NCBI GenBank assembly: GCA_020636955.1
Contig: JACJWY010000003.1
Location: 1 to 64,000, forward strand
Direction of reading: 5' to 3'
Source of the DNA: Thermoleophilales bacterium
GTDB taxonomy: Bacteria > Actinomycetota > Thermoleophilia > Solirubrobacterales > 70-9
DNA length: 64,000 bases
This document shows, in pieces, positions 32,111 through 41,534 of the stretch. Every line of letters starts with the position of its first letter. Positions within the stretch are counted from its first letter, which is position 1. A program made the position numbers and the translations under genes. Under the pieces are notes generated by a model that had not been told where the DNA came from, searched no databases, and saw nothing but the letters and a program-made list of their open reading frames with translations.

Positions 32111-34227
32111 AGTGTCGGATCCATTTGGCCATTCACCTTCCAGACGATGACGGGCCGGTCCGTAGCCGGGGGCTTTACTCCGGGCACGATTGCCTCCAGC
32201 GAAGGGTCGTTTTCCGCCCAGGCGGTTTCCGGCGAGCGGATCGGATCCCCGTACTCGTTGAAGTTTAGAAACGGCGAGGTGACCAGATAATCAGGCTGCA
32301 CGGCGTTGACCGCACGGGCAAACCCGGCGCAGTTGCCGATCGCATCGAATCCGCCATGCGGGGCGTCCCGGCCGATGTAAACCACCCGGTTCGAAAGATC
32401 CGGACCCCAGAAGCCGTACTGCTTGAAGCCTGCGGTCGATCCGGCCAGGGCGATCGTCGAGTCGGTGATTCCCTCCGCCCAGCGATAGGGCCCTGTCAGG
32501 CCGGAGCCGTCGGAAAGCTCGAAGTCCTGGTAGCGGCTCTCGAAATAACTCTTCTGGATCGGCCAGGCGAAGACCGCGAAAACAGCCAGGGCCAACCCGA
32601 GGCCGACCGCCAGCGGCGGCAGGCTCAGGTGCCGCGAAAGCCGCTCGCGCAGCATCCAGAACCCGAAAGGCAAGGCCACAAAGAGCAGGGCCAGCGCGAA
32701 GCCGAAGGTTCGGCCGGGGGCTGAAACGACCGGGTCGGTGGCACTGGTCCCGACGAAGAGACCGACCAGGAGAAGTCCTAGCGCGTACCTCCGCCAGCCG
32801 CGGTCAAACCAGGACGAGAGCGGAATCAGCACAAGCGCCAGCCCGAGGGCAGGGACCAGGAAGCGGAGGTTGATCGCGAATGCGCTGGGATCACCCTCCG
32901 GTCCGGCGGCGCTGAGCGGCGTAACCAGGTAGGCGAGGATCGCCAGCAGGGCGACCGCGCCATGGGTCCGGGTCAGCCTGCCGTGCGCGGTGAGCATGAC
33001 CAGGATGAGCCCGCCGATCACCAGGGCAAAGAGGACGGGCCAGACGTGACCGAAACCCTGATCGAGACCGGGAACGAAATAGTCCTTCCAGACTCCGGTG
33101 TCGGTCAGATAATGGGCGACCGAGAAATCGGGGCGGCCGATCTGGAGCCGCTCCGGACCGGGCAATTCCAGAGGACCGATCCGGTCGATCTGCGGCAGGG
33201 GATTGCCGGTGGCAAAGAGGCTCCTCAGGTACCACCAGCCCCCGCCCGCCAGGGCGGCAGAGAACCAGATCCCGGCCGCCTTCAGGTGCCGGTGGGGAAC
33301 GGTCGCGTGAATTACCGCGATCGTGATCAGCAAGGCCGGCGCGAGAGCGGTCACCTTGGTTCCCGCGGCCAGACCGACAGCGAGGCCACCGGCGGCCATC
33401 GCCCAGTCCGGTGAAACCCATCCGGGCGGGTCCGGGCGAGCCGAGGAACGGTTCAGCATGATCGCCACGGCCGAGAGGATCAGGGCCGCGGCCATGACAT
33501 CGTTCTTCGCGGTCCCGGGTTCCCTGACCACCAGCGTGTGGGTGGCCATCAGCACGGCAACGCCCAGCATGGTCAGATGCGGGCGGCCGTAGGGCCGGCC
33601 GACGCACCAGCCGGCCAGCAGGCCGAGGCCGAGCCATCCGAGGTTGATGAATATCGACACGAAGTCCCGGCCCGTCATGACGATGCCGACGCCGTGGATC
33701 AGCTCCGAATTCTGCGGATAGAACCAGTTGAGGAAGACCGTGTCGGTGTGAAAGAAGCCGGTGACCGAACCAGTCCGGGCCATGTCCGCCGCGAAGGGCA
33801 TGTGGTACCAGACCGAATCGAAATTGGTGATTCCGTGGTCGAGGTTGTAGGAAGTGAAGGCACCCCACTGGGCGACGACCACAAAGGCGGCTGCGAAGGC
33901 AAGCAGCTGCGCCCCGGTCGAGACCGCCGGGGAGGGAGGCACAGAATCTTCCGATCCCGCCTGGCGGGGAATCACCCGAAGCCAGGCGAAGATGGCGAGC
34001 AACCCGAGCAGGATTACCAGGGGAAAGACCTCGAGCAGGCCGAAGATCCCCAGCAGCTCGGAGCAGAAGACCAGCAGACCGACCGCCGCGACCGCTTCGA
34101 TCAGGCGGGCCGGCGATCCGCTCCAGCCGGGGAGCAGCCGGGCCCTGAGCCGGCCGGCGGTGAAGCCGGTGAAGGCCGCCACCAGAACGAGGTGAACCAG
34201 CCCGGCGATGAAGTCAGAGAGGCTCAA
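32056..34227 (-). CDS. GT-C-type membrane glycosyltransferase (ArnT/PMT-like)
   Basis: 723 residues from TTG 34227, with at least 11 membrane helices. The first big extracytoplasmic loop, after helices 1-4, carries DHGITNFDSVWYHMPFAADM and NWFYPQNSELIHG; an acidic-aromatic loop there is typical of GT-C enzymes using polyprenyl-phosphate sugars. Further helices (LGVAVLMATHTLVV, GGLAVGLAAGTKVTALAPAL, LFALVIGGLILVMLTAH) and a soluble tail with VVYIGRDAPHGGFDAIGNC. It presumably transfers a sugar to a protein or lipid outside the membrane. Substrate not readable. It follows ftsB by 25 bp. Confidence 0.7.
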   Translation of the reverse strand: MSLSDFIAGLVHLVLVAAFTGFTAGRLRARLLPGWSGSPARLIEAVAAVGLLVFCSELLGIFGLLEVFPLVILLGLLAIFAWLRVIPRQAGSEDSVPPSPAVSTGAQLLAFAAAFVVVAQWGAFTSYNLDHGITNFDSVWYHMPFAADMARTGSVTGFFHTDTVFLNWFYPQNSELIHGVGIVMTGRDFVSIFINLGWLGLGLLAGWCVGRPYGRPHLTMLGVAVLMATHTLVVREPGTAKNDVMAAALILSAVAIMLNRSSARPDPPGWVSPDWAMAAGGLAVGLAAGTKVTALAPALLITIAVIHATVPHRHLKAAGIWFSAALAGGGWWYLRSLFATGNPLPQIDRIGPLELPGPERLQIGRPDFSVAHYLTDTGVWKDYFVPGLDQGFGHVWPVLFALVIGGLILVMLTAHGRLTRTHGAVALLAILAYLVTPLSAAGPEGDPSAFAINLRFLVPALGLALVLIPLSSWFDRGWRRYALGLLLVGLFVGTSATDPVVSAPGRTFGFALALLFVALPFGFWMLRERLSRHLSLPPLAVGLGLALAVFAVFAWPIQKSYFESRYQDFELSDGSGLTGPYRWAEGITDSTIALAGSTAGFKQYGFWGPDLSNRVVYIGRDAPHGGFDAIGNCAGFARAVNAVQPDYLVTSPFLNFNEYGDPIRSPETAWAENDPSLEAIVPGVKPPATDRPVIVWKVNGQMDPTLCGRLAPGQNYVPGLAKD

Positions 34228-34252
34228 CCGAGGCCACCGGCCCCACAGCCCG

Positions 34253-34627
34253 CTAGGGGGACTGGCCCTTGATGCCGTTTACGACCCAGGCCTCTTCTTC
34301 CGGCCGGATCATGCCCTGGCGCCTCGCCTCCCGTTGCAGGGTGCTGTCGCTGCGGGCCCGCTTCACCTGCCGTTCGAGCGTCGCATGTTCCGCCTGGACC
34401 TGATGGAGCCGGATCTTGGTCTGGCCGGCCTGCCGGTATGTGTGCACCGCGTTCCAGGCCGGTTTGATCATCGCGGCGAAGAGGAGCACGATCACAATCG
34501 CCAGAACGATCCGGCCGAAGCGATCCCACTGGATTCTCCCGGCGCCGGGCTTTCCCGCGTTCTTCCGGGCTGCGGGCCGGCGCCGCGGGCGGCTGGCCTC
34601 GCCATAAGTCTGGGCGCGCACTGACAC
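34253..34627 (-). CDS. ftsB: FtsB/DivIC-type septum formation initiator
   Basis: 124 residues: a basic N-terminus (EASRPRRRPAARKNAG), one membrane helix (RIVLAIVIVLLFAAMIKPAW, about 39-58), then a coiled coil (RLHQVQAEHATLERQVKRAR) and the DivIC tail ending (EARRQGMIRPEEEAWVV). That is the FtsB/DivIC layout: a small bitopic protein in the FtsQLB complex of the divisome. Location next to eno, as in many actinobacteria, supports it. Confidence 0.85.
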   Translation of the reverse strand: MSVRAQTYGEASRPRRRPAARKNAGKPGAGRIQWDRFGRIVLAIVIVLLFAAMIKPAWNAVHTYRQAGQTKIRLHQVQAEHATLERQVKRARSDSTLQREARRQGMIRPEEEAWVVNGIKGQSP

Positions 34628-34660
34628 GTCCGACCCTTCTAGGCCGGACGGTCAAATCCT

Positions 34661-35953
34661 TCAACTTTCGCGATTGAAGACCGACGTGCCGCCGAAGCGG
34701 GCCTTCTCTCCCAGCTGCTCCTCGATCCGGAGCAGGCGGTTGTACTTGGCGACCCGGTCCGAACGCGACGGAGCACCGGTCTTGATCTGGCCGGCACCGG
34801 TCGCGACCGCCAGGTCGGCGATTGTGGTGTCCTCGGTTTCGCCGGAGCGATGCGAAATCACCGCCGTGTAATCGGCGTCGGAGGCCATGCGGATCGCCTC
34901 CAGCGTTTCGGTCAGCGTGCCGATCTGGTTCACCTTGACCAGGATCGAATTACCGACTCCGAGATCGATGCCCCGCCCCAGACGGGCCGGGTTGGTCACG
35001 AAGAGGTCATCCCCGACCAGCTGGACGGAGTCCCCCAGCCTTTCGGTCAGCAGCTTCCAGCCGTCCCAGTCCTCCTCGTCCATGCCGTCCTCGATCGAGA
35101 CGATTGGGAAGCGTTCGGCCGCCGACTGCCAGTAATCGGCCATCTCGGCTGCGGTCAGGTCCCGGTTCTCGTGTTCGAGCCGGTAGATGCCGTCGGAATA
35201 GATTTCCGAGGTCGCGGGGTCCAGGGCGATGAAAACCTCTTCGCCGGGCTTGTAGCCGGCCGCCTCGATGCCTTCGATCAGCATCTCCAGCGCCGCCTCG
35301 TTCGAGGAGAGGTCGGGTGCGAATCCGCCCTCGTCACCGACCGCCGTGGCCAGGCCGTGACCGGCGAGAATCTTCTTCAGTGAGTGGAAGACTTCGGTTC
35401 CGATCCGGAGGCATTCAGAAAAAGTCGAGGCGCCGGCAGGCATGACCATGAATTCCTGGAAGTCGACCGAGTTGTCGGCGTGAGCGCCGCCGTTCAGCAC
35501 GTTCATCATCGGCACCGGCAAGAGCGACGGATCGGGTTCTCCGTAGAGGTCGCCGAGATAGCTGTAGAGCGGGCGCTTCTCCATCGCCGCGGCGGCGTGG
35601 GCGGCGGCCAGCGAGACGCCGAGGATCGCGTTGGCTCCGAGACGGCCCTTGTTCTCGGTGCCATCGAGCTCGATCATCAGCTTGTCGAGGCCGGCCTGAT
35701 CGGTCACGTCGAAGCCGAGCAGGGCTTCGCGGATCTCTCCGTTGACGTTGGCGACCGCCTGGGTGACCGACTTGCCGAGGTAGGCGTCACCACCGTCACG
35801 AAGTTCGACCGCTTCGAACTCTCCGGTCGAGGCGCCGGAGGGGACGGCGGCGCGGCCGGTGAAGTCGTTTTCGAGGGTGACCTCGACCTCGATCGTGGGG
35901 TTACCCCGGGAGTCGAGGATCTGGCGGGCGTGAACGGCTTCGATGGTGCTCAT
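34661..35953 (-). CDS. eno: Enolase
   Basis: 430 residues, normal length. It converts 2-phosphoglycerate to phosphoenolpyruvate in glycolysis, as a Mg2+-dependent cytosolic dimer or octamer. Motifs: N-terminal MSTIEAVHARQILDSRGNPT, VPSGASTGEFEAVELRDG, the signature ILVKVNQIGTLTETLEAIRM, and SHRSGETEDTTIADLAVATG with catalytic His and Lys residues in place. Order mazG, eno, ftsB is conserved in actinobacteria. Confidence 0.97.
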   Translation of the reverse strand: MSTIEAVHARQILDSRGNPTIEVEVTLENDFTGRAAVPSGASTGEFEAVELRDGGDAYLGKSVTQAVANVNGEIREALLGFDVTDQAGLDKLMIELDGTENKGRLGANAILGVSLAAAHAAAAMEKRPLYSYLGDLYGEPDPSLLPVPMMNVLNGGAHADNSVDFQEFMVMPAGASTFSECLRIGTEVFHSLKKILAGHGLATAVGDEGGFAPDLSSNEAALEMLIEGIEAAGYKPGEEVFIALDPATSEIYSDGIYRLEHENRDLTAAEMADYWQSAAERFPIVSIEDGMDEEDWDGWKLLTERLGDSVQLVGDDLFVTNPARLGRGIDLGVGNSILVKVNQIGTLTETLEAIRMASDADYTAVISHRSGETEDTTIADLAVATGAGQIKTGAPSRSDRVAKYNRLLRIEEQLGEKARFGGTSVFNRES

Positions 35954-35966
35954 TTGGCCGTCCAGT

Positions 35967-36617
35967 CTACTTTTGAAGGCCCTCCGCGTGACGCTCGGCC
36001 ACCGCCCTCAGGGCCAGTTCCGGATCGACCCCCCGACGGCGGGCTTCGGCAACCGCTTCCCAGAGCATCCGGCCGACTTCCTCTTCGGCCCGGTCAAGAT
36101 CCGGATTGGCCGCGCCGGCATTGGCCGGCCTTTCTTCCGGGTCGAGCTTCCACTGGACCTTGTTCGCGTAGATCAGGGCCGGCAATGCCGGCTTGCGCCA
36201 GTCCTTTTCCGAGCTTCGCCCCTCGACGTCACGTTTGATCTCGTCCCACTGGCGCCGTACGTCATCGGCGGTCTCGATGTCTCTGCCCGCTTCGCTTTCC
36301 TCCGGCGGATAGACATGCGGATGGCGGCGGATCAGCTTGGTCGTGAGCTGTTTGGCGATCCCGGCCAGATCCCCCTCGCCCCGCTCCTCCAGGAGCAGCG
36401 AGAGGAAAACGACCTGGAAGAGAACGTCACCGAGCTCGTCACGCATCGCGGCGTCGTCGCCCTCGCGGGCCGCCTCCGCCAGCTCATAGGCCTCCTCGAC
36501 CGTATGCGGGACGATCGAACGGGCGTCCTGCTCGCGGTCCCAGGGACATTTCTCGCGCAGATCCCGGGTGACCTGGTCGAGTCGCTCCAGCGCTCCGGCA
36601 AGCTCGCCGGATTCCAC
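35967..36617 (-). CDS. mazG: MazG nucleoside triphosphate pyrophosphohydrolase
   Basis: 216 residues. Motifs: KCPWDREQDARSIVPHTVEE, AYELAEAAREGDDAAMRDEL and GDVLFQVVFLSLLLEERGEG, giving the EExxE..ExxD metal-binding pattern. A second region (DDVRRQWDEIKRDVEGRSSE) fits single-domain actinobacterial MazG. It hydrolyses NTPs or dNTPs (canonical or damaged) to the monophosphate plus pyrophosphate. It lies 13 bp from the eno start. Confidence 0.93.
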   Translation of the reverse strand: MESGELAGALERLDQVTRDLREKCPWDREQDARSIVPHTVEEAYELAEAAREGDDAAMRDELGDVLFQVVFLSLLLEERGEGDLAGIAKQLTTKLIRRHPHVYPPEESEAGRDIETADDVRRQWDEIKRDVEGRSSEKDWRKPALPALIYANKVQWKLDPEERPANAGAANPDLDRAEEEVGRMLWEAVAEARRRGVDPELALRAVAERHAEGLQK

Positions 36618-36645
36618 GGTTGCCCTCCGGCCGGCTGTTATCCGC

Positions 36646-37923
36646 CTACTGGCCGGCCGCCGCGCCGAGCTGGCTCAGGTCCACCGACCCGCCCGCGCCG
36701 GCGCCGGCCGCCGCCTTCGTGTCCGAAGGCTGAATCGGACGCTGCGGCAGGTTCTGGGACTGGCCGAGCAGGGCGCCGGCCGATGCGTTGCCGCCGGGGG
36801 CCATCGGCTTGGGCAACTCGACCGGAGCCGGGCAAGCCAGGTCGGGATTGCTGCCGGCCCCGGCCTCGTAGCACTTGGGGTCGGCCGAATCGAGACGGCC
36901 GTCGCTCTCGTAGTTGTCGCAGCGCGAAACCGTGTATTCGGACTTGCAGAAGGTCCGGGAGGTCCATTTCGAGTTGTAGTCGGCGACGAAGTCGGTCATC
37001 GCCTGCTGCTGCAGGGTCGGCAGCAGCTGCTGCTTGATCTGGTCGCGCACGTCATCGAGGGACTTGGTTTCCTCCGGCGTGACCTTGGTCACCCGGAATA
37101 CGTAGAACTGCTTCCCGGCTTCCACCGGGCCCTCGATCGTGCCCGTGTCCGCGCTCATGATGTCGGAGCCGGCCGGATCCGGGAAGGCACCTTCGGTGGC
37201 CACGGTCTTGCCGCCCTCGGTCTTGCTGGAGTGGACCGAAAGCTTCTTCGCGACCTTGGCGAACTCTTCGTCCGAGGGATCGTCACCAAGTTCCTTGATC
37301 GCCTCTTCCGCGTTGGCCTTCTTGTCGGTGACGATCAGGCGGATGTCGCGGGTCTCGGGAGTCGTGAAACTCGCCTTTGACGCCGCGTAGAAATTCTCGA
37401 TCTCCGATTCGGGCACGTCGGTGACCGACTTGGTGATCTTGTCCTGGATCTTGCGGCTGAGAACCTGGAGCTCGACCCGGAAGCGGACTTCGTCCATGGT
37501 GAAGCCGCTCTGCTTCAGGAAGTCGTCGAAAGCCTTCTTGGTCGGGAACTGGTCCTTCTTGATCGTGGCCAGCTCATTTGCCACTTCGCGGTCGGTGGCG
37601 GTCACGCCGAGTTCGGCTGCCTCGCCGGAAAGCCAGGCCTGATCCAGCAGGTCGTTGATCGCCGCTTCCTTGACCTGCTCGTACTGGGCGTCACCCTTCT
37701 TCGGCGCCGACTGGAGGCCGCCACGCTTCCAGGTCTGCTCGAAGGAACGGTTGTAATCGTCCTCGGAGATGTTGCCCCGGCCGTCGGGGACATCCTGGAC
37801 GTAGATGACGTCACCGCCGGGAATCGACGGTTTGCCGATGCCTTGTGCAATTGCGATACCCGCAAAGAGAACCACCAGAATGGCTCCGAAAAGAATCAAA
37901 CCGAATTTGCGTGCGCCGCTCAT
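36646..37923 (-). CDS. SurA/PpiC-like peptidyl-prolyl isomerase, membrane-anchored
   Basis: 425 residues from ATG 37923, with AGGAGGAG 8 nt upstream; the longer frame continues into mfd coding and is not used. Signal anchor: KFGLILFGAILVVLFAGIAI. SurA-N-like helices follow (YEQVKEAAINDLLDQAWLSG, REVANELATIKKDQFPTKKA), then a parvulin core (RDIRLIVTDKKANAEEAIKE, GAFPDPAGSDIMSADTGTIE). A C-terminal region rich in Cys and Pro follows (SKWTSRTFCKSEYTVSRCDN), with four cysteines that may pair outside the membrane. It is an extracytoplasmic folding helper, next to mfd and mazG where mycobacteria carry lpqU. Confidence 0.8.
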   Translation of the reverse strand: MSGARKFGLILFGAILVVLFAGIAIAQGIGKPSIPGGDVIYVQDVPDGRGNISEDDYNRSFEQTWKRGGLQSAPKKGDAQYEQVKEAAINDLLDQAWLSGEAAELGVTATDREVANELATIKKDQFPTKKAFDDFLKQSGFTMDEVRFRVELQVLSRKIQDKITKSVTDVPESEIENFYAASKASFTTPETRDIRLIVTDKKANAEEAIKELGDDPSDEEFAKVAKKLSVHSSKTEGGKTVATEGAFPDPAGSDIMSADTGTIEGPVEAGKQFYVFRVTKVTPEETKSLDDVRDQIKQQLLPTLQQQAMTDFVADYNSKWTSRTFCKSEYTVSRCDNYESDGRLDSADPKCYEAGAGSNPDLACPAPVELPKPMAPGGNASAGALLGQSQNLPQRPIQPSDTKAAAGAGAGGSVDLSQLGAAAGQ

Positions 37924-37966
37924 GCAGTGGCTCCTCCTGGAAATGTGATGTGGCAGGTCGCTGAAA

Positions 37967-40900
37967 CTACGACTGGCGGAGCATACCCACATCAGCCACC
38001 GAGCGGCCCAGTTCGGACACGGTTGCGAGCCGTTTGGCCGGATCGCTGTCGACCCGCAGTGAAAGTTCATGGGAGCGCCATTCGTAGACGGTCCCCGGGA
38101 CCGCCTCCCGAACCGCGGCCGCACCGTCGGAATCCAGTTCGATCCCCGAGACGGTGAGCTTGCCGCCACGGAACTGGACCTGATCGGCCCCGCCCGTGCC
38201 GAGGTTGATCCGGGCCTGCTGCAGGGTGATCAGGTTTTCGACCTCGACCGGCAGATCCCCGAAGCGATCTTTCATCTCATCGGTGATCTGTCGCAGCTCA
38301 CCCGGACGACGGGCCGCCGCGATGCGCCGGTGGAGGTCGATCTTGGCCGCTTCGAAGGGAACGTAACTTGCGGGCAGGTAGGCGTCGATGCCGATGTCGA
38401 ATCGCACCGGCTCCCGCTCCGTGGCCGAGTCGTCCCGGCCGGCCAGGTCGGCGACCGCCTCGTCAATCAGCTGACAGTAGAGCTCGAAACCGACCGCGGC
38501 GACATGCCCTGACTGCTCGTCCCCCAGCAGGTTGCCGGCCCCGCGGATGTCGAGGTCGCGCATCGCAATCCGAAAACCGGAGCCGAGTTCGGTGTGATCG
38601 GCGAGGGTGGCCAGGCGGGTGGAGGCTTCGGAAGTGAGGGACTCCTCAGACGGATAGAGCAGGTAGGCGAAGGCACGCTCCCTTGAGCGCCCGACCCGGC
38701 CCCTGATCTGGTAAGCCTGGGCCAGACCGAGGTGATCGGCCCGGTCGACGATCAGCGTGTTGGCGGCCGGAATGTCGATGCCGGACTCGATGATCGTGGT
38801 CGCGACCAGGCAGTCCGCTTCGCCACGGAGGAAGTTCAGCATCGCCGACTCGAGTTCCTCGTCCTCCATCTGGCCATGCGCGACCTGCACCCGGATCCCG
38901 GGAACCAGGGCTCTCAGGCTCTCGGCCGCTTCGTCCAGCGATTCGACCCGGTTGTGGAGGAAGAAGATCTGGCCCTTGCGGTCGATCTCCCGTTTGATTG
39001 CCCGCTCGACCAGTCCTTCATCCCAGGGGCCGACATAGGTCCGGACCGGCCGCCGGCCCTCCGGCGGAGTCTCGATCACCGAAATGTCCCGCAGACCGGA
39101 CATCGACATCTGCAGGGTGCGGGGAATCGGCGTCGCCGACATCGACAGCACATCCACCTTCAGCTTCATCTGACGCAGCAGCTCCTTCTGCTTGACCCCG
39201 AAGCGCTGTTCCTCGTCGACCACGATCAGGCCGAGATCCTTCGCCCGAACGTCCCGGGAGAGCAGCCGGTGGGTGCCGATCAGGACATCGACCTTGCCCT
39301 CCGCCCATTCGCCGATCACTTGCCTTACCTCGGCCGGTTTGCGCAGGCGGCTGACCCCGTCAACCCGGAAGGGGAGGTCGGCGAGGCGTTCGCGGAAGGT
39401 GCCGAGATGCTGCTGGGCGAGGATGGTGGTTGGAGCGAGGACCATCACCTGCTTGCCGTCCGAAGCGGCCTTGACCGCGGCCCGGATCGCGACCTCCGTC
39501 TTGCCGTAGCCGACGTCACCGCAGACCAGACGGTCCATCGGCTGCAACGATTCCATGTCGGCCTTGACCGCCTCGATTGCCTCGATCTGGTCGGCGGTCT
39601 CCCGCCAGGGGAAGTTTGCCTCGAGTTCCATCTGCCATTCGGAGTCAGGGCTGAAGGCATGGCCCTTGCGGGTCTTCCGCTCGGCGTAAAGGTTGACCAG
39701 CTCGCCCGCGATCTCGGAAGCTGCGTCGCGGGCCCGCGCGCGCATGTTCAGCCATTTCTTGCCGCCCAGGGCGGACAGGGTCGGTGCGCCGCCGCCTCCC
39801 GAATAGCGCGAGAGCTTCGCGAACTGGTCGGTCGGCACGTAGACCCGGTCTTCGCCCTTGTATTCCAGGTACAGGTAGTCCCTGGTGATGCCGCCGACCT
39901 CGCGGGTCTCGAAACCGGCGAAACGGGCGACCCCGTGATCTTCATGGACCACGAAGTCCCCGACCCTGAGCTCCGAGAAGGTGAGCCGGCCACGAACGGC
40001 CTCGGGCGCTTTCTCGTCGGCCCGGCGACGACGGTTCAGCAGCCGGCGGAAGGGAAGCACCGCGACCCGGGTTCGCGGCGAAACGAACCCTTCGGCCAGC
40101 CTGGCCTCGACCAGGCTGACCCCGGGTTCCGCGGAAATCGCGCCCGAATCGACGATCCGCGTGTCCAGCCGGTCGAATCCGTAGCGGGCCCGCTCGGCCT
40201 CGCCCCTGGAATCAAAGGCGACCACCGTGCGGTAGCCGGCATCGACCAGCTTCCTCAACTCCGCCTCGGCCTCCTTCAGGTTGCGGGCCGGCGTCTCGGC
40301 GCTCATCGCCCGCAGCGCCTGCTCGCCCTCCCCCGGCCTCTTCAGGACCAGGGCAGCCCGTTCACCCAGCGGCACGGCAACATCCTCGTAAAGATGCTTC
40401 GCGTCTTCCGCATGCATCGCCGTGGTCACGTCTTCCCAGTGGTCCTTCAGGGCGGGTTCGATCTCCTCGTCAGCCGTGAGGATGATCGCCGCCGAAACGG
40501 GTACGAGGTCAAGGGGAGCCCGGAAGCTGTCCAGCGGGAGGGCTTCGGCGATGTCGAGGTCGGTCTCGTTCTCGCGCGCCTCGGCAATCGCAAGTTCGGC
40601 CAGTTCCCGGTGTTCGACATCCAGCTCGGCGGCGGGAGCCAGCTCGATGGCCTCGGCCTGTCCGAGAGAGCGCTGGGTGAAGGTGGAAAACCAGCGCATC
40701 GATTCGATCTCGTCACCGAAGAAATCGATTCGGGTAGCGCGGTCCTCGGTTGCCGAGAAAACGTCGAGGATCCCTCCCCGGACCGCGAACTGCCCGCGCT
40801 CCTGGACCTGATCGACCCGCTCGTAACCTGCGGCGACCAGGTCACCGGCAATCTCGGCCGGGTCGCGCTCCTCGCCGACCGCGAGCCGGAATCCGGCCGG

Positions 40901-41377
40901 CCTCAGCGACGCATCCGGCACCGACTCGGCCAGGGCGATCGCGCTGGCGACGACGATCGGCGGTTTCTGCTCGTCGCGGCCGAATGAATCGAGGGCGTCG
41001 ATCCGCAAACCGGTGAGATGCGGCGGCGGGGAGACCTGGGATGCATAGCCGGTTCCCCTGGAGGGATACGACCTGACGGAACGATTCCCGAGAAAGGCGC
41101 CAAGCGCGGCGGTCATCTCACGGGCCGAGCGGTCATCCGGCGTGACGATCAGGGCGGGACGGTCCTCAAGGCCCAGGTCGTCTTCCAGCAAGGCGGCGAT
41201 CAGGGCCGGGCGGAGCGAAGCCGAGACTTCGGCCCGGACCGGCGTACCGGCAGTTCCGGACCCGGCCGACTCGCCGGCCCCGTTCGCTTTCGCGGCGACC
41301 ACTTCGCGTACCTCGGCCGAGAGGCCGGCGATCTGTTCGTCTTCAAGCAGGAGGTCGATTGTCGGGCGCAGGGACAC
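37967..41377 (-). CDS. mfd: Transcription-repair coupling factor
   Basis: 1136 residues from GTG 41377. Domains: UvrB-homology (to about 350), RNA-polymerase-interacting CarD-like domain (LRVGDFVVHEDHGVARFAGF, about 455-520), superfamily 2 helicase motor with LVCGDVGYGKTEVAIRAAVK (about 610-630) and DEEQRFGVKQKELL, SAT motif SMSATPIPRTLQM, and the C-terminal regulatory domain. It removes stalled RNA polymerase and recruits UvrA to lesions. Full length, no interruptions. Confidence 0.97.
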   Translation of the reverse strand: MSLRPTIDLLLEDEQIAGLSAEVREVVAAKANGAGESAGSGTAGTPVRAEVSASLRPALIAALLEDDLGLEDRPALIVTPDDRSAREMTAALGAFLGNRSVRSYPSRGTGYASQVSPPPHLTGLRIDALDSFGRDEQKPPIVVASAIALAESVPDASLRPAGFRLAVGEERDPAEIAGDLVAAGYERVDQVQERGQFAVRGGILDVFSATEDRATRIDFFGDEIESMRWFSTFTQRSLGQAEAIELAPAAELDVEHRELAELAIAEARENETDLDIAEALPLDSFRAPLDLVPVSAAIILTADEEIEPALKDHWEDVTTAMHAEDAKHLYEDVAVPLGERAALVLKRPGEGEQALRAMSAETPARNLKEAEAELRKLVDAGYRTVVAFDSRGEAERARYGFDRLDTRIVDSGAISAEPGVSLVEARLAEGFVSPRTRVAVLPFRRLLNRRRRADEKAPEAVRGRLTFSELRVGDFVVHEDHGVARFAGFETREVGGITRDYLYLEYKGEDRVYVPTDQFAKLSRYSGGGGAPTLSALGGKKWLNMRARARDAASEIAGELVNLYAERKTRKGHAFSPDSEWQMELEANFPWRETADQIEAIEAVKADMESLQPMDRLVCGDVGYGKTEVAIRAAVKAASDGKQVMVLAPTTILAQQHLGTFRERLADLPFRVDGVSRLRKPAEVRQVIGEWAEGKVDVLIGTHRLLSRDVRAKDLGLIVVDEEQRFGVKQKELLRQMKLKVDVLSMSATPIPRTLQMSMSGLRDISVIETPPEGRRPVRTYVGPWDEGLVERAIKREIDRKGQIFFLHNRVESLDEAAESLRALVPGIRVQVAHGQMEDEELESAMLNFLRGEADCLVATTIIESGIDIPAANTLIVDRADHLGLAQAYQIRGRVGRSRERAFAYLLYPSEESLTSEASTRLATLADHTELGSGFRIAMRDLDIRGAGNLLGDEQSGHVAAVGFELYCQLIDEAVADLAGRDDSATEREPVRFDIGIDAYLPASYVPFEAAKIDLHRRIAAARRPGELRQITDEMKDRFGDLPVEVENLITLQQARINLGTGGADQVQFRGGKLTVSGIELDSDGAAAVREAVPGTVYEWRSHELSLRVDSDPAKRLATVSELGRSVADVGMLRQS

Positions 41378-41431
41378 GGCTCCCGATCAAATCACGAACC
41401 CCGGGGCAGCCGCCCACCCGCCCTGCCGCCA

Positions 41432-41478
41432 AACCGGGGGCGATCACCCACCGTTCTGGTGGCCGGTCGCCCCCGGTT
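41432..41478 (-). terminator. Long hairpin between the flavin oxidoreductase and mfd
   Basis: Perfect 12-bp arms AACCGGGGGCGA and TCGCCCCCGGTT; within the loop a second stem CCACC / GGTGG. No T-run. It probably stops or attenuates transcription entering mfd. Confidence 0.55.
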
Positions 41479-41534
41479 GGGGGAGAGACAATCCTGCGTG
41501 GTTGCCCCGCCGGGCTTGAGCCTTGGCTCAGCTA

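Noticed and set aside
38732..40987. Plus-strand frame of 751 codons opposite mfd
   Set aside because: Antisense to the helicase core of mfd; no ribosome site or domains.
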